A DNA stretch of 64,000 nucleotides from Pedobacter polysacchareus (GTDB lineage Bacteria > Bacteroidota > Bacteroidia > Sphingobacteriales > Sphingobacteriaceae), in the NCBI RefSeq assembly GCF_019802255.1, contig NZ_JAHYSS010000007.1:186001-250000 (forward strand). The letters are read 5' to 3'. Below the pieces are notes generated by a model. That model was not told the DNA's origin. It was given only the letters and a program-made list of their open reading frames with translations, and searched no databases. Below are positions 36,271 to 45,009 of this stretch, one piece after another. A program made the position numbers and the translations under genes. Position 1 is the stretch's first letter, and every line of letters begins with the position of its first letter.

Positions 36271-39141
36271 TTAAAATTGTAGGTTGATGCCAAGATTGAA
36301 TACACGCTGGTTTGGATAATCCCAGGCTATTACCTCAGGATCTACCCTATCCAGACCAGTGAAAGTGAGCAGATTGGTTCCATTCACAAAGATTCTGGCC
36401 CGGTCGATTTTCACAAAGCTGATCCAGCGCTGCGGCAGTGAATAAGCCAGTTCCGCATTTTTCAGGCGGAGATAGCTGCCATTTTTCAGCCAGAAAGAAG
36501 AAGGGCGCTGGTTGTTCACATTGGTACCTACGGTTAAGCGTGGATAGGTCGCTGTTGCTGCGGTTTCTGGTGTCCAGCGATCCAGGTGATGGGTAAAAGC
36601 TTGTCCATAACCGCCTACGCCCACCGATTGGAATTCATAAGTACCGGCACCCATTACATATACATTTCTATTGGTTACGGCATTCCAAACCATAGAAAAT
36701 TCAAAGCCTTTATAATTAAAGCCCGCAGTTAATCCGTAAAAAACCATCGGTTTGGTACTGCCTAATGCCTGTTCATCGAATACATTGATCACGCCATCCC
36801 CATTCAGGTCTTTATACTTAATGTCACCTGGTACCGCTTTATAGCCATCAATTTTTGCGGAGTTGTCGATTTCGGCCTGGTTATTAAAGAAACCATCAGC
36901 TACCATTCCGAAAGGTTGTCCGACTGGTAATCCTGTTCTTTTCATCCAATCGTAAGGTCTGATCACCTCATCTATAAAGTCTATCCTGCTTTTACTAAAG
37001 GAAACATTGGCATTTACAAACCAGTTTACATGACCAGTTTTCTCGAAAAAACCTGCTGTTAGTTCTACACCGCTATACGTTCTCTTTCCTATATTTTCAT
37101 CTGGTCTGGTATTGCCCAGAATGGCACTTGCATTAGTCCCGCGCTGCTGCAGCAGGTCTGAATACTTATTTTGATAATATTCTGCACTGAACTGCAATTT
37201 ATTTTGGAAAGCTGCGATGTCTAAGCCCAGATTCAGTTGATGGACACTTTCCCAGGTAATATTTGGATTGGCCAATTGTGCCTCTACCATAGAACTATTG
37301 TTGGTTGCCGGAGATCCAAAATACACACTGCCAGAACTATTGTAAAACTGGTCATAGACGAAGTAACCAGCACCGGAATTGTCGCCGCTCTTCCCATAAC
37401 TTGCTCTAATTTTAAGCTGATTTAAAGCGGTCATGGATTTCAGGAAATCTTCTTTTGAGAGGTCCCATCCCAAGCCTGCAGCAGGAAAAAATCCCCATTG
37501 GTGGTTCTTTGGATACCTGTTCATTCCCATATAGGAACTCACTAGTTCTACAAAATACTTTTTGCTGTAATTGTATTGAAATCTGCCAGCAATGGCATTG
37601 TTGTTCAGACTTAAATCTGATCCGGTGATCAGGTGATCACTATTAAAATTCAGGGAAGCATTGATTTCATGTTTTCCAAAAACCTGGTCGTAGCCCGCCA
37701 GCATTTCCGCATAAATCTGCCTGTTCGTCAACTCTATGGTAGAGCTGTTATTTTGTGAACCATCTGTTCCATATTTATTGATGATGGGCTTACCAGCAGG
37801 GTTAGCCAGGTACTCATACACTGCAAAAGACTTGCTCCTGTTGATCAGCTCGGAATAATAGGTATTAAATGAGCCTTTTCCTTTGATGTACAAGCCATCT
37901 AATACCCCATCTAACTTTTGTTTTAAACTCAGGTCTACACCAAGGTTACGGTTATAGCTAGGGCGATAACCAGAACCAACTACCTGTCCGTACAGGTTGT
38001 AACCGAATTGTTGATTTCCTCCAAAAGAGCCATCAGGATTCAATACGGGATAGGCATTATTTGGCGTTCTCAATAAACTGGAATAGATCAGATCTGATCC
38101 TCTAATCCCACTTAGGTTCGCATCTAATGCCCCTGGCTCGTTACCATTTCTGATCCTGCCAAAAATATTCAGTGACAGCAATAGGTTTTTAGTCAGATCC
38201 GCATCAATATTCGTTCTGAATCCATAGCGTTTATAGGAATTATTCGTTTCATAATTATTTCTTTTTGCATCAGATACAAAGAAGCCATCCTGGTTCAGGT
38301 AATCCAGGTCCACGAAGTAACGTGCCGTTTTATTTCCCCCTGAAAAGTTGAGGTTATACCTTTGCATCGCTGCTTTCTTCTTTAAAATGGTACCATACCA
38401 ATCTACATTTGGGTAAGCAATCGGGTCTGAACCATTGCGGTATTTTTCGATCGCTTCTGCCGTATAAATCGGCTGTTTGCCATCATTTACCAAAGCCTCA
38501 TTAAAAAGTGTCGAATAGTCCGCAGCATTCAGGAATGAAGGGGTATTGAGCTGCTTCTGAATGGCCGTTTGTGCAGTAAAAGAGATTTTTCTCGGTGCAA
38601 TACTCCCTCTTTTTGTTTCAATCAGGATCACTCCATTACCACCTCTCATACCATACATCGCCGTACCCAGGGCATCTTTCAATACAGATACTGAAGCAAT
38701 TTGCTCCGGATCCACATTGGTTAGATTTCTCGGTACTCCATCTACCAATACCAATGGCGTCCGCCCTCTCAAAGTAATCGATGGTGCATCATCGCCCGGT
38801 TTAGCAGAAGTTTGATTGATGTAAAGACCAGCGAATTTACCGTACAATCCAGCTTCTATCTGTGAAACAGGGAAGCTGAGTAATTCATTTCCGCTGATCA
38901 CGGCCTGCGACTGTAAGATCTGGTCTTTGCGCTGTGTCCCAAACAATACCGGCAGCTGAGCAGTTGGAAGTTGGTAGCCATAAGAACTTTTTACCGCCTT
39001 TCGAGCAGAGTCATTTAGCGCTTTCTTATTGAAAGTGCTGTCCTGGGCTTGTGCGAATGCGCGCTGATGAACGCTTGCTGCAGTAAAGCAGAGGATACAC
39101 AATCCCAAATTTTTAAATGAATAGCGTAGTTTTTCTTTCAT
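36271..39141 (-). CDS. SusC/RagA-type TonB-dependent receptor lacking the usual N-terminal domain (first pair)
   Basis: First gene of the polysaccharide-utilization operon; 956 residues from the ATG at 39141. An in-frame ATG 14 codons upstream is possible, but its residues are unlike a signal peptide. After the signal (ILCFTAASVHQRAFAQ) comes a short linker and then directly the plug (about 70-185: LLSFPVSQIEAGLYGKFAGL, VSVLKDALGTAMYGMRGGNG), without the carboxypeptidase-regulatory-like domain seen in the second SusC. The barrel ends in FNLGINLQF. It is divergent from the hybrid two-component regulator gene, which most likely controls it. Confidence 0.94.
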   Translation of the reverse strand: MKEKLRYSFKNLGLCILCFTAASVHQRAFAQAQDSTFNKKALNDSARKAVKSSYGYQLPTAQLPVLFGTQRKDQILQSQAVISGNELLSFPVSQIEAGLYGKFAGLYINQTSAKPGDDAPSITLRGRTPLVLVDGVPRNLTNVDPEQIASVSVLKDALGTAMYGMRGGNGVILIETKRGSIAPRKISFTAQTAIQKQLNTPSFLNAADYSTLFNEALVNDGKQPIYTAEAIEKYRNGSDPIAYPNVDWYGTILKKKAAMQRYNLNFSGGNKTARYFVDLDYLNQDGFFVSDAKRNNYETNNSYKRYGFRTNIDADLTKNLLLSLNIFGRIRNGNEPGALDANLSGIRGSDLIYSSLLRTPNNAYPVLNPDGSFGGNQQFGYNLYGQVVGSGYRPSYNRNLGVDLSLKQKLDGVLDGLYIKGKGSFNTYYSELINRSKSFAVYEYLANPAGKPIINKYGTDGSQNNSSTIELTNRQIYAEMLAGYDQVFGKHEINASLNFNSDHLITGSDLSLNNNAIAGRFQYNYSKKYFVELVSSYMGMNRYPKNHQWGFFPAAGLGWDLSKEDFLKSMTALNQLKIRASYGKSGDNSGAGYFVYDQFYNSSGSVYFGSPATNNSSMVEAQLANPNITWESVHQLNLGLDIAAFQNKLQFSAEYYQNKYSDLLQQRGTNASAILGNTRPDENIGKRTYSGVELTAGFFEKTGHVNWFVNANVSFSKSRIDFIDEVIRPYDWMKRTGLPVGQPFGMVADGFFNNQAEIDNSAKIDGYKAVPGDIKYKDLNGDGVINVFDEQALGSTKPMVFYGLTAGFNYKGFEFSMVWNAVTNRNVYVMGAGTYEFQSVGVGGYGQAFTHHLDRWTPETAATATYPRLTVGTNVNNQRPSSFWLKNGSYLRLKNAELAYSLPQRWISFVKIDRARIFVNGTNLLTFTGLDRVDPEVIAWDYPNQRVFNLGINLQF

Positions 39142-39511
39142 ATATATGGTGTTAGGTTTAGGCGGGAGATAGGTTTGCATCACTCAAAAAAGAGCATGCT
39201 ACAGCGGTGGGTTACGCAAGGATGAAAGATCCCCTCGCTGCTGCTACCACACAGCGCGCGAAGGGTAATCCAACCTAAACGTATTTTTATTATTTGCTGA
39301 TCAAAAGAAATCTGGGGGTTAAAAGAAGGTTTTTCATAGTTTGGTTTATGCTTTTTGGTTAAACCAAAGCTGTAGGAATATTATTTTTTAAAAGATGATT
39401 ATTCTAAAAGAAAGGGTAGAAAAATCAAAAACCAGGGGGGAATAAGGATGAATAATCAGATATTCATGGCTTTAAATACTAACCATTCATAAACTCGGGG
39501 GAGGAAAAATC
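39142..39511. promoter_or_regulatory. Divergent control region between susC and the hybrid regulator, with a structured susC leader
   Basis: This 370-bp non-coding region must hold the promoters of both the operon and the regulator gene. A GC-rich block (39209-39271) contains nested complementary segments: CCCTCGC (39232-39238) with GCGAAGGG (39258-39265, one bulge), GCTG (39240-39243) with CAGC (39252-39255), and an outer GGTTAC/GTAATCC pair. As susC leader RNA it would fold about 68-130 nt before the start codon. The rest is AT-rich. A GGGAGG ribosome-binding-like stretch precedes the regulator start. No riboswitch class was recognised. Confidence 0.5.
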
Positions 39512-42500
39512 ATGATATTCATTAAAAGGAGCTTTTGCATGGCATTGCTTTCCTTTCTTGTTTTATTACCGGCTATAGTCTGCGCTCAGCAGCAACTTCG
39601 TTTTGGCAACCTGACCCTGGAACAAGGCCTATCCCAAAACTCCGTCATGACGATCAGTCAGGACCGGCAGCAGTTACTTTGGTTTGGTACCAAACATGGA
39701 TTGAACCGCTATGATGGTTACCAGTTCAAAGTCTATAAAAACAATCCTAAAGACACAAATAGTATTTCCAGTGATGAGATTACCGCCACACTCAGCGATT
39801 CAAAAGGGATACTTTGGGTGGGAACAGTGAACGGCCTAAACAGGTATGATGCAAAAAAAGATAACTTTCAACGGATATTTTATCAGCCGAAAAACAAAAA
39901 AGGACTGAGTAGTAACAGCATAGAACATATTTATGAAGACCCGCAAGGGAACATATGGGTGGGGACTTTACGTGGTGCAAACCTGCTGACAAACCGGAAT
40001 AAAAATGAGTTTCAGACTTTTCTATTTAAAGATGACCAGAACAACCGTGGAATCAACAATATCTATTCCATCATCCGACAAAAAGATGGAGCAGTTTGGC
40101 TGGCTACTTTAAACGGATTAGTCCGCATGAACCTAACGCCAGGAAAATTCAGCTATGAGGCTTTTCACTATAAAGGCGGTAAACCCGGAACCATCAGCTC
40201 CAATTACATCACCAGTCTGCAAGTCGATAAACAACAAAATTTATGGGTGGGCACCGACAATGGTTTGAACCTTTTTCAGCCGGACAGTAGATCCTTCCTT
40301 ACCTATAAACATAACGAAAACAGCAACTCCATTGTCCACAACGACATCAGAGAAATTATGCTGAACAGAGATGGTACCTTATGGATTGGGACTCAGGAAG
40401 GTTTGAGTATCCTGGATCCACAGCAAAAAACCTTTAGTAATTATCTCCATGATCCGGAGAAAAAAGGCAGTTTAAGCCATAATTCCATACATAGTATTTA
40501 TCAGGACCGCAACAATAGCATTTGGATCGGCACCTTTTATGGCGGTGTAAATATCATTCATCCTTTTGCTACACAATTCCATGCCTCCAAAAACAGTCGG
40601 TTAAGGCCAAGTATCAGCAGTAATATTGTCAGTTCCATTGTAGAAGATACACAGCATAACCTATGGATTGGAACAGAAGGAGGTGGTTTAAACTATTTCA
40701 ACCGCAGCAATAACACCTATACTGCTTATAAAATCAATCTGAATGACAAAGCCGGACTAACCTCCAACCTTATCAAAACCATTTGCAAAGACAAAGCAGG
40801 AAATTTACTCATCGGCACTCACCATGGGGGATTAAACTTTTTCAACACAGTTAGTAAGACCTTTCAGCACATTGTCAATATTAAGGACAGTAGCAATACA
40901 GCAAGTACAGCCGAAATTATCGCCATCTCCGCTGCCAGCGACCAAAATATCTGGGTAGGCACCTACAGTGGCCTTAACTTACTGAAAACAGTAAATGGCC
41001 ACTATGAAACTCAGACCCGTAAAAGTCCGGTAGAAAGTAAACTACAAAATAAAAGGATCCAATTCCTTTATGAGGATCGCGACAAAAACCTATGGATAGG
41101 CACACAGGCCGGTTTACATGCTTATCACCTGAGTACAAAAAAACTACGCTCCTTCTTTAAAGACAAGGGGAATGCTGATCAACTACAGTCGGACTATATC
41201 AATTGCATCGTACAAATTTCCAATGGAAATCTGGCTATAGGCACCTACTTTGGTGGACTGAGCATTTACAATCCGAAAAGCGGGAAATTCAAAACCTACA
41301 CGGAGAAAGAAGGCCTTTCCAATAATAATGTGCTGGGTATCATTGAAGACGAGCAGCGTAATTTATGGATCAGTACCGATCATGGCTTATCCAAATTCGA
41401 TCCGAAAACACAGACTTTCAGGATCTATACCAAAAGTGATGGTCTTGCAGGGAACGATTTCAATGTCAGGTCTTACTTTAAAGACAGCGCCGGTGAACTT
41501 TTCTTTGGTGGCTACAACGGCCTTACGTCATTCTTTCCAGCGGAAATAGAAATCAACAGCCAAACCAACCCGATCATTTTTACCGGCCTGAAATTATTCA
41601 ATAAACCCGTGACTGTAGATGGCCCTGATCAGCTGTTAAAAGAAGACATCAGCAGCAGTAAAAGCATTACTTTTGGACACGACCAAAACCACTTCACCAT
41701 CGGCTTTGCCCTTTTAAACTATATCAAACCGGATAAAAACAGGTATTCCTATAAACTGGAGAGCTATGATGAAGAATGGAATGAGGTCAGCAACCCTTTT
41801 GCGACCTATACTAATTTACCTTCCGGAACTTATACCTTTCTGGTCAAAGGCAAAAATAATGATGGGACACCTGGCGGCAGTGTGGCCAGTATAGACATCC
41901 ATATCCTGCCCCCTATTTGGGCCAGTTGGTGGGCTTATTGCATATATGCGCTCATCATTTCTATTATTTTATTCCTAAGTGTACGCTATCTGATCATTCG
42001 GGCTTTACTCAAAAGATCGGAAGACATTCAGCAGATGAAGCTGAGTTTCTTCACCAATATATCCCATGAAATCAGGACACCATTGACCCTCATTCTTGGG
42101 CCTTTAGAAAACCTATTGAAAAGTACGGAAGGCCAGTATGACCTCCACAAGCAAGTGCTGCCCATTAAAAATAATGCCGACAGGCTGATGCGTCTGATTA
42201 CCGAACTCATGGATTTTAGAAAAGCTGATTCCGGCTATCTAAAGTTAAATATCAGTCCCGAAAACATCGTCAGTTTCAGTAAAGAGATCTTCTATGCTTT
42301 TCAGCACCTCGCCATCAGCAGGAATATCCGCTATACATTTAACAGTACTGACGATCCTATTCTCCTATATTTTGATAAAGTACAGATGGAAAAGGTATTG
42401 TTCAACCTGCTCAGTAATGCTTTTAAATTTACAGATGATGAAGGCAGCATCTCTCTTTCTATTGATGATCAAGGCGATGCTGTGGAAATCAAAATCCGCG

Positions 42501-43672
42501 ACAATGGAAAAGGGATTCCTTATGAGAGTCAGAATAAATTATTCAGCAATTTTTTCCAGGTAGATGAGCAAGGCTCGAATCACATCGGATCCGGGATAGG
42601 ACTGGCACTTTCTAAAAGTGTAGTGGAGGCACATCATGGAAAAATTGGGATTGAAAGTAATGTGGCCACCGCTGTAAAAGCAGGCGACACTTGTTTTACC
42701 GTAAAACTGAAAAAGGGTAAAGCCCATTTCAAAGCGGATCAGCTTCAGGAAAATCAAGTCCATGATTATTCGATTTCCTCCTTTGCGGATGCTCCTGCAG
42801 CTAGTGCTACAACTGCTGCTCAGACTAGCACTATAGCTGAAAACAACCGGCAAATGGAAAGTAATGAGCTATCCCCTTCCGGAACAGAAAAATCAACCTT
42901 AAGTGCTAAAGAAACTGTATTAATTGTAGAAGACAACCCAGAAATCAGAGATTTGATTGCTAATCTAATGAAGCCGCAATATCAGGTAGAAGAAAGCGTA
43001 AATGGACTAAAAGGCTGGGAAGCAGCTATAGAATTACTCCCAGACCTGATCATCTGCGACATTATGATGCCGGTGATGGATGGTTTAGAATTGTGCAGAA
43101 GGTTAAAAACAGATGAGCGCACCAGCCATATCCCGGTGATTTTACTTACTGCCCGATCTTCCCATATCCATCAGGTTAGTGGTCTGGAAACTGGCGCAGA
43201 TGTTTATGTAACAAAACCTTTCAGCACTGCCCTGCTCGAGTTAAATGTTAGAAACTTACTGCAGTCCAGAGCAATGATGCGTCAGAAATACGCCCAGCAG
43301 GTCATCTTACAGCCCCAAAATATTGTAATTGGCGCTACAGATCAGGCATTCATGGAAAAAGTCATGGCTTATATTGAGGCTAATCTGGCAGATCAGGAGG
43401 TTGGTGTTCCGGAATTGGCGATTGAAGTAGGCATGAGTCAGCCGATATTGTATAAAAAGATACGGGCCATCACAGATTTATCAGTCAATGATTTTATTAA
43501 AACCATCCGACTGAAAAAAGCAGCGCAGCTGCTGGAACATAAAGTATATACGATATCGGAAATCTCCTACCTGGTGGGTTTCAATGATCCTAAATATTTC
43601 AGCAGAGAGTTTAAGAAACAATATGGAGTTACGCCAAGGGTATTTATCCAGAACTTACACGATAGTCCATAA
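39512..43672 (+). CDS. Hybrid two-component system regulator (HTCS) of the polysaccharide-utilization locus
   Basis: Single-chain sensor-regulator of 1386 residues. In order: signal peptide (1-25), two periplasmic seven-bladed propeller-type sensor domains made of Reg_prop repeats (for example LWFGTKHGLNRYDG, LWVGTDNGLNLF; about 26-735), a Y_Y_Y domain (about 740-800), one transmembrane helix (about 806-828), HisKA with phospho-His852 (FFTNISHEIRTPLT), a HATPase domain with N and G boxes (NLLSNAFKFTDD, GSGIGLALS), a receiver with Asp1183 (LIICDIMMPVMDG), and an AraC-type DNA-binding domain (about 1281-1386). It binds a glycan fragment in the periplasm and activates the divergent susCDCD-GH29-GH2 operon; the role is inferred from family and position. 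Confidence 0.97.
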   Translation: MIFIKRSFCMALLSFLVLLPAIVCAQQQLRFGNLTLEQGLSQNSVMTISQDRQQLLWFGTKHGLNRYDGYQFKVYKNNPKDTNSISSDEITATLSDSKGILWVGTVNGLNRYDAKKDNFQRIFYQPKNKKGLSSNSIEHIYEDPQGNIWVGTLRGANLLTNRNKNEFQTFLFKDDQNNRGINNIYSIIRQKDGAVWLATLNGLVRMNLTPGKFSYEAFHYKGGKPGTISSNYITSLQVDKQQNLWVGTDNGLNLFQPDSRSFLTYKHNENSNSIVHNDIREIMLNRDGTLWIGTQEGLSILDPQQKTFSNYLHDPEKKGSLSHNSIHSIYQDRNNSIWIGTFYGGVNIIHPFATQFHASKNSRLRPSISSNIVSSIVEDTQHNLWIGTEGGGLNYFNRSNNTYTAYKINLNDKAGLTSNLIKTICKDKAGNLLIGTHHGGLNFFNTVSKTFQHIVNIKDSSNTASTAEIIAISAASDQNIWVGTYSGLNLLKTVNGHYETQTRKSPVESKLQNKRIQFLYEDRDKNLWIGTQAGLHAYHLSTKKLRSFFKDKGNADQLQSDYINCIVQISNGNLAIGTYFGGLSIYNPKSGKFKTYTEKEGLSNNNVLGIIEDEQRNLWISTDHGLSKFDPKTQTFRIYTKSDGLAGNDFNVRSYFKDSAGELFFGGYNGLTSFFPAEIEINSQTNPIIFTGLKLFNKPVTVDGPDQLLKEDISSSKSITFGHDQNHFTIGFALLNYIKPDKNRYSYKLESYDEEWNEVSNPFATYTNLPSGTYTFLVKGKNNDGTPGGSVASIDIHILPPIWASWWAYCIYALIISIILFLSVRYLIIRALLKRSEDIQQMKLSFFTNISHEIRTPLTLILGPLENLLKSTEGQYDLHKQVLPIKNNADRLMRLITELMDFRKADSGYLKLNISPENIVSFSKEIFYAFQHLAISRNIRYTFNSTDDPILLYFDKVQMEKVLFNLLSNAFKFTDDEGSISLSIDDQGDAVEIKIRDNGKGIPYESQNKLFSNFFQVDEQGSNHIGSGIGLALSKSVVEAHHGKIGIESNVATAVKAGDTCFTVKLKKGKAHFKADQLQENQVHDYSISSFADAPAASATTAAQTSTIAENNRQMESNELSPSGTEKSTLSAKETVLIVEDNPEIRDLIANLMKPQYQVEESVNGLKGWEAAIELLPDLIICDIMMPVMDGLELCRRLKTDERTSHIPVILLTARSSHIHQVSGLETGADVYVTKPFSTALLELNVRNLLQSRAMMRQKYAQQVILQPQNIVIGATDQAFMEKVMAYIEANLADQEVGVPELAIEVGMSQPILYKKIRAITDLSVNDFIKTIRLKKAAQLLEHKVYTISEISYLVGFNDPKYFSREFKKQYGVTPRVFIQNLHDSP

Positions 43673-43673
43673 A

Positions 43674-43711
43674 AAAAAGTTGAACTGGAGTATCTCCAGC
43701 TTCAACTTTTT
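43674..43711. terminator. Bidirectional terminator after the hybrid regulator gene
   Basis: AAAAAGTTGAACTGGAG (43674-43690) pairs with CTCCAGCTTCAACTTTTT (43694-43711) around a 3-nt loop, with one bulged C. A run of A before and T after lets it serve both the plus-strand regulator gene and the convergent minus-strand PEGA lipoprotein gene. Confidence 0.88.
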
Positions 43712-43744
43712 AAAGCTCCCCCGGTTAGGGAATGCAATTATTTT

Positions 43745-44143
43745 TTAGTTCGCTTTAGCTGTTTCTTTAGCTTCTTTTGCTGGCGTTAACTTTACATCAA
43801 TCACTTTAGGATCATATTTCATCATTGCTCCTGTAGCGGCATCGATACCCCAGCCAATAATACCGAATAAGTTTAAAATTGCCACTGGATTAAAGGTAGT
43901 AGCAGGCTGTAAGAATTTTGCTTCATAACCGTCTTTTTTCAAGCTTACTGTTTGACCGGTAAAGCCTCTTTTAAGTCTAACGGCTGCTGGAGTTACTCCT
44001 GCAGAGATGCCATCTACTTCAATATCTGCTCCCGGAGGCGTAGATTGGATTTGAACGGTCTGCTTTGAACCTGTAAAGATAGTCGCGCAGCTAGAGAAAA
44101 GTAAAGTCACTGATAATGCTGAAATAGATAGAATTTTTTTCAC
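43745..44143 (-). CDS. PEGA-domain lipoprotein
   Basis: A 132-residue lipoprotein with lipobox LLFSSC (Cys at 19). Residues about 28-85 form a PEGA domain (VQIQSTPPGADIEVDGISAG and GQTVSLKKDGYE), a small surface beta domain. A hydrophobic, Gly-containing segment follows (AILNLFGIIGWGIDAATGAM), as in the small family of PEGA lipoproteins in Bacteroidota and Proteobacteria. The C-terminus is Lys/Ala/Glu-rich. Monocistronic; function unknown. Confidence 0.85.
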   Translation of the reverse strand: MKKILSISALSVTLLFSSCATIFTGSKQTVQIQSTPPGADIEVDGISAGVTPAAVRLKRGFTGQTVSLKKDGYEAKFLQPATTFNPVAILNLFGIIGWGIDAATGAMMKYDPKVIDVKLTPAKEAKETAKAN

Positions 44144-44392
44144 TTTGTGTGGTTAGTTTGTTTCCTACTCTTATGGCCTTTCGGTATCGCCCCGTTTTTT
44201 ATTCTGTTTACTAGACTACAGATATCTTTAATCCAAGAAACAAACACGAATATCATCGCCTTATTCCTTTAGAATTTTAATTTGCAGTAAACAAAAACAG
44301 TTTGAAAGAGCGTATTTGAGAAAGCAGCATTAATATTCATTGCGAAACTAACAACATTATCTCATAAAAGGAGTAAAAAATTTAAATATTAA

Positions 44393-44971
44393 TTACAGCA
44401 GCTGATGCAGTCTGACATATTGCAGTAACATTATGGTTTTGGCGTCTTTAATCTCTCCGGTTTCCATCATTTTCATGGCTTCTTCTATATCGAGTTCCAA
44501 TACTTCAATATTTTCCTCTTCATGCTCTAGTCCGCCCCCTTCATTCACTTTCATCGACTGGTTATATTCTGCCAGGAAGAAATAAAGAATTTCGGTCACT
44601 GAGCCCGGCGACATATACGCTTCAAAAACCTTTTTTACTTCTGTAATCTGGTAACCGGTTTCTTCTTCAGTTTCTCTTTTGATACAATCTTCCGGATTAT
44701 CGGTATCCAGCAATCCAGCACAGGCTTCAATTAACATTCCAGACGCATTGCCATTTAAAAAAGTAGGCAGGCGAAACTGTCTGGTCAGGATCACTTTACG
44801 CAGTTCCTTGTTGTATAATAAAATCACTGCACCATTCCCCCTATCATAGGCTTCTCTGCTCTGCACCTGCTTGCTGCCATCTTTTTTCAAGTATTCATAG
44901 GTGATTTTTCGCAGCGTGTACCAGTTGTCGGAAAGCAGTTCTGTTTCCAGGATCTTCACATCATTAATCAT
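44393..44971 (-). CDS. nudK: Nudix hydrolase, GDP-mannose pyrophosphatase NudK-type
   Basis: Nucleotide-sugar pyrophosphatase of 192 residues from ATG 44971 (MINDVKILETELLSDNWYTL). A longer frame reaching into the upstream dnaE gene is rejected as a start. The Nudix box AGLLDTDNPEDCIKRETEEE followed by TGY closely matches Escherichia coli NudK in the spacing and residues around the box. YMSPGSVTEILYFFLAEY is another shared NudK segment. NudK hydrolyses GDP-mannose and possibly GDP-fucose-type compounds; here a link to the fucose theme is only speculation. It starts 38 bp after the accessory dnaE gene on the same strand. Confidence 0.9.
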   Translation of the reverse strand: MINDVKILETELLSDNWYTLRKITYEYLKKDGSKQVQSREAYDRGNGAVILLYNKELRKVILTRQFRLPTFLNGNASGMLIEACAGLLDTDNPEDCIKRETEEETGYQITEVKKVFEAYMSPGSVTEILYFFLAEYNQSMKVNEGGGLEHEEENIEVLELDIEEAMKMMETGEIKDAKTIMLLQYVRLHQLL

Positions 44972-45009
44972 AGGTAATTCGTTATAGGCTGAGTCCAAAT
45001 CTACATCTT

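Noticed and set aside
42539..42853. Antisense ORF inside the hybrid regulator gene
   Set aside because: Shadow of the HATPase-coding region.
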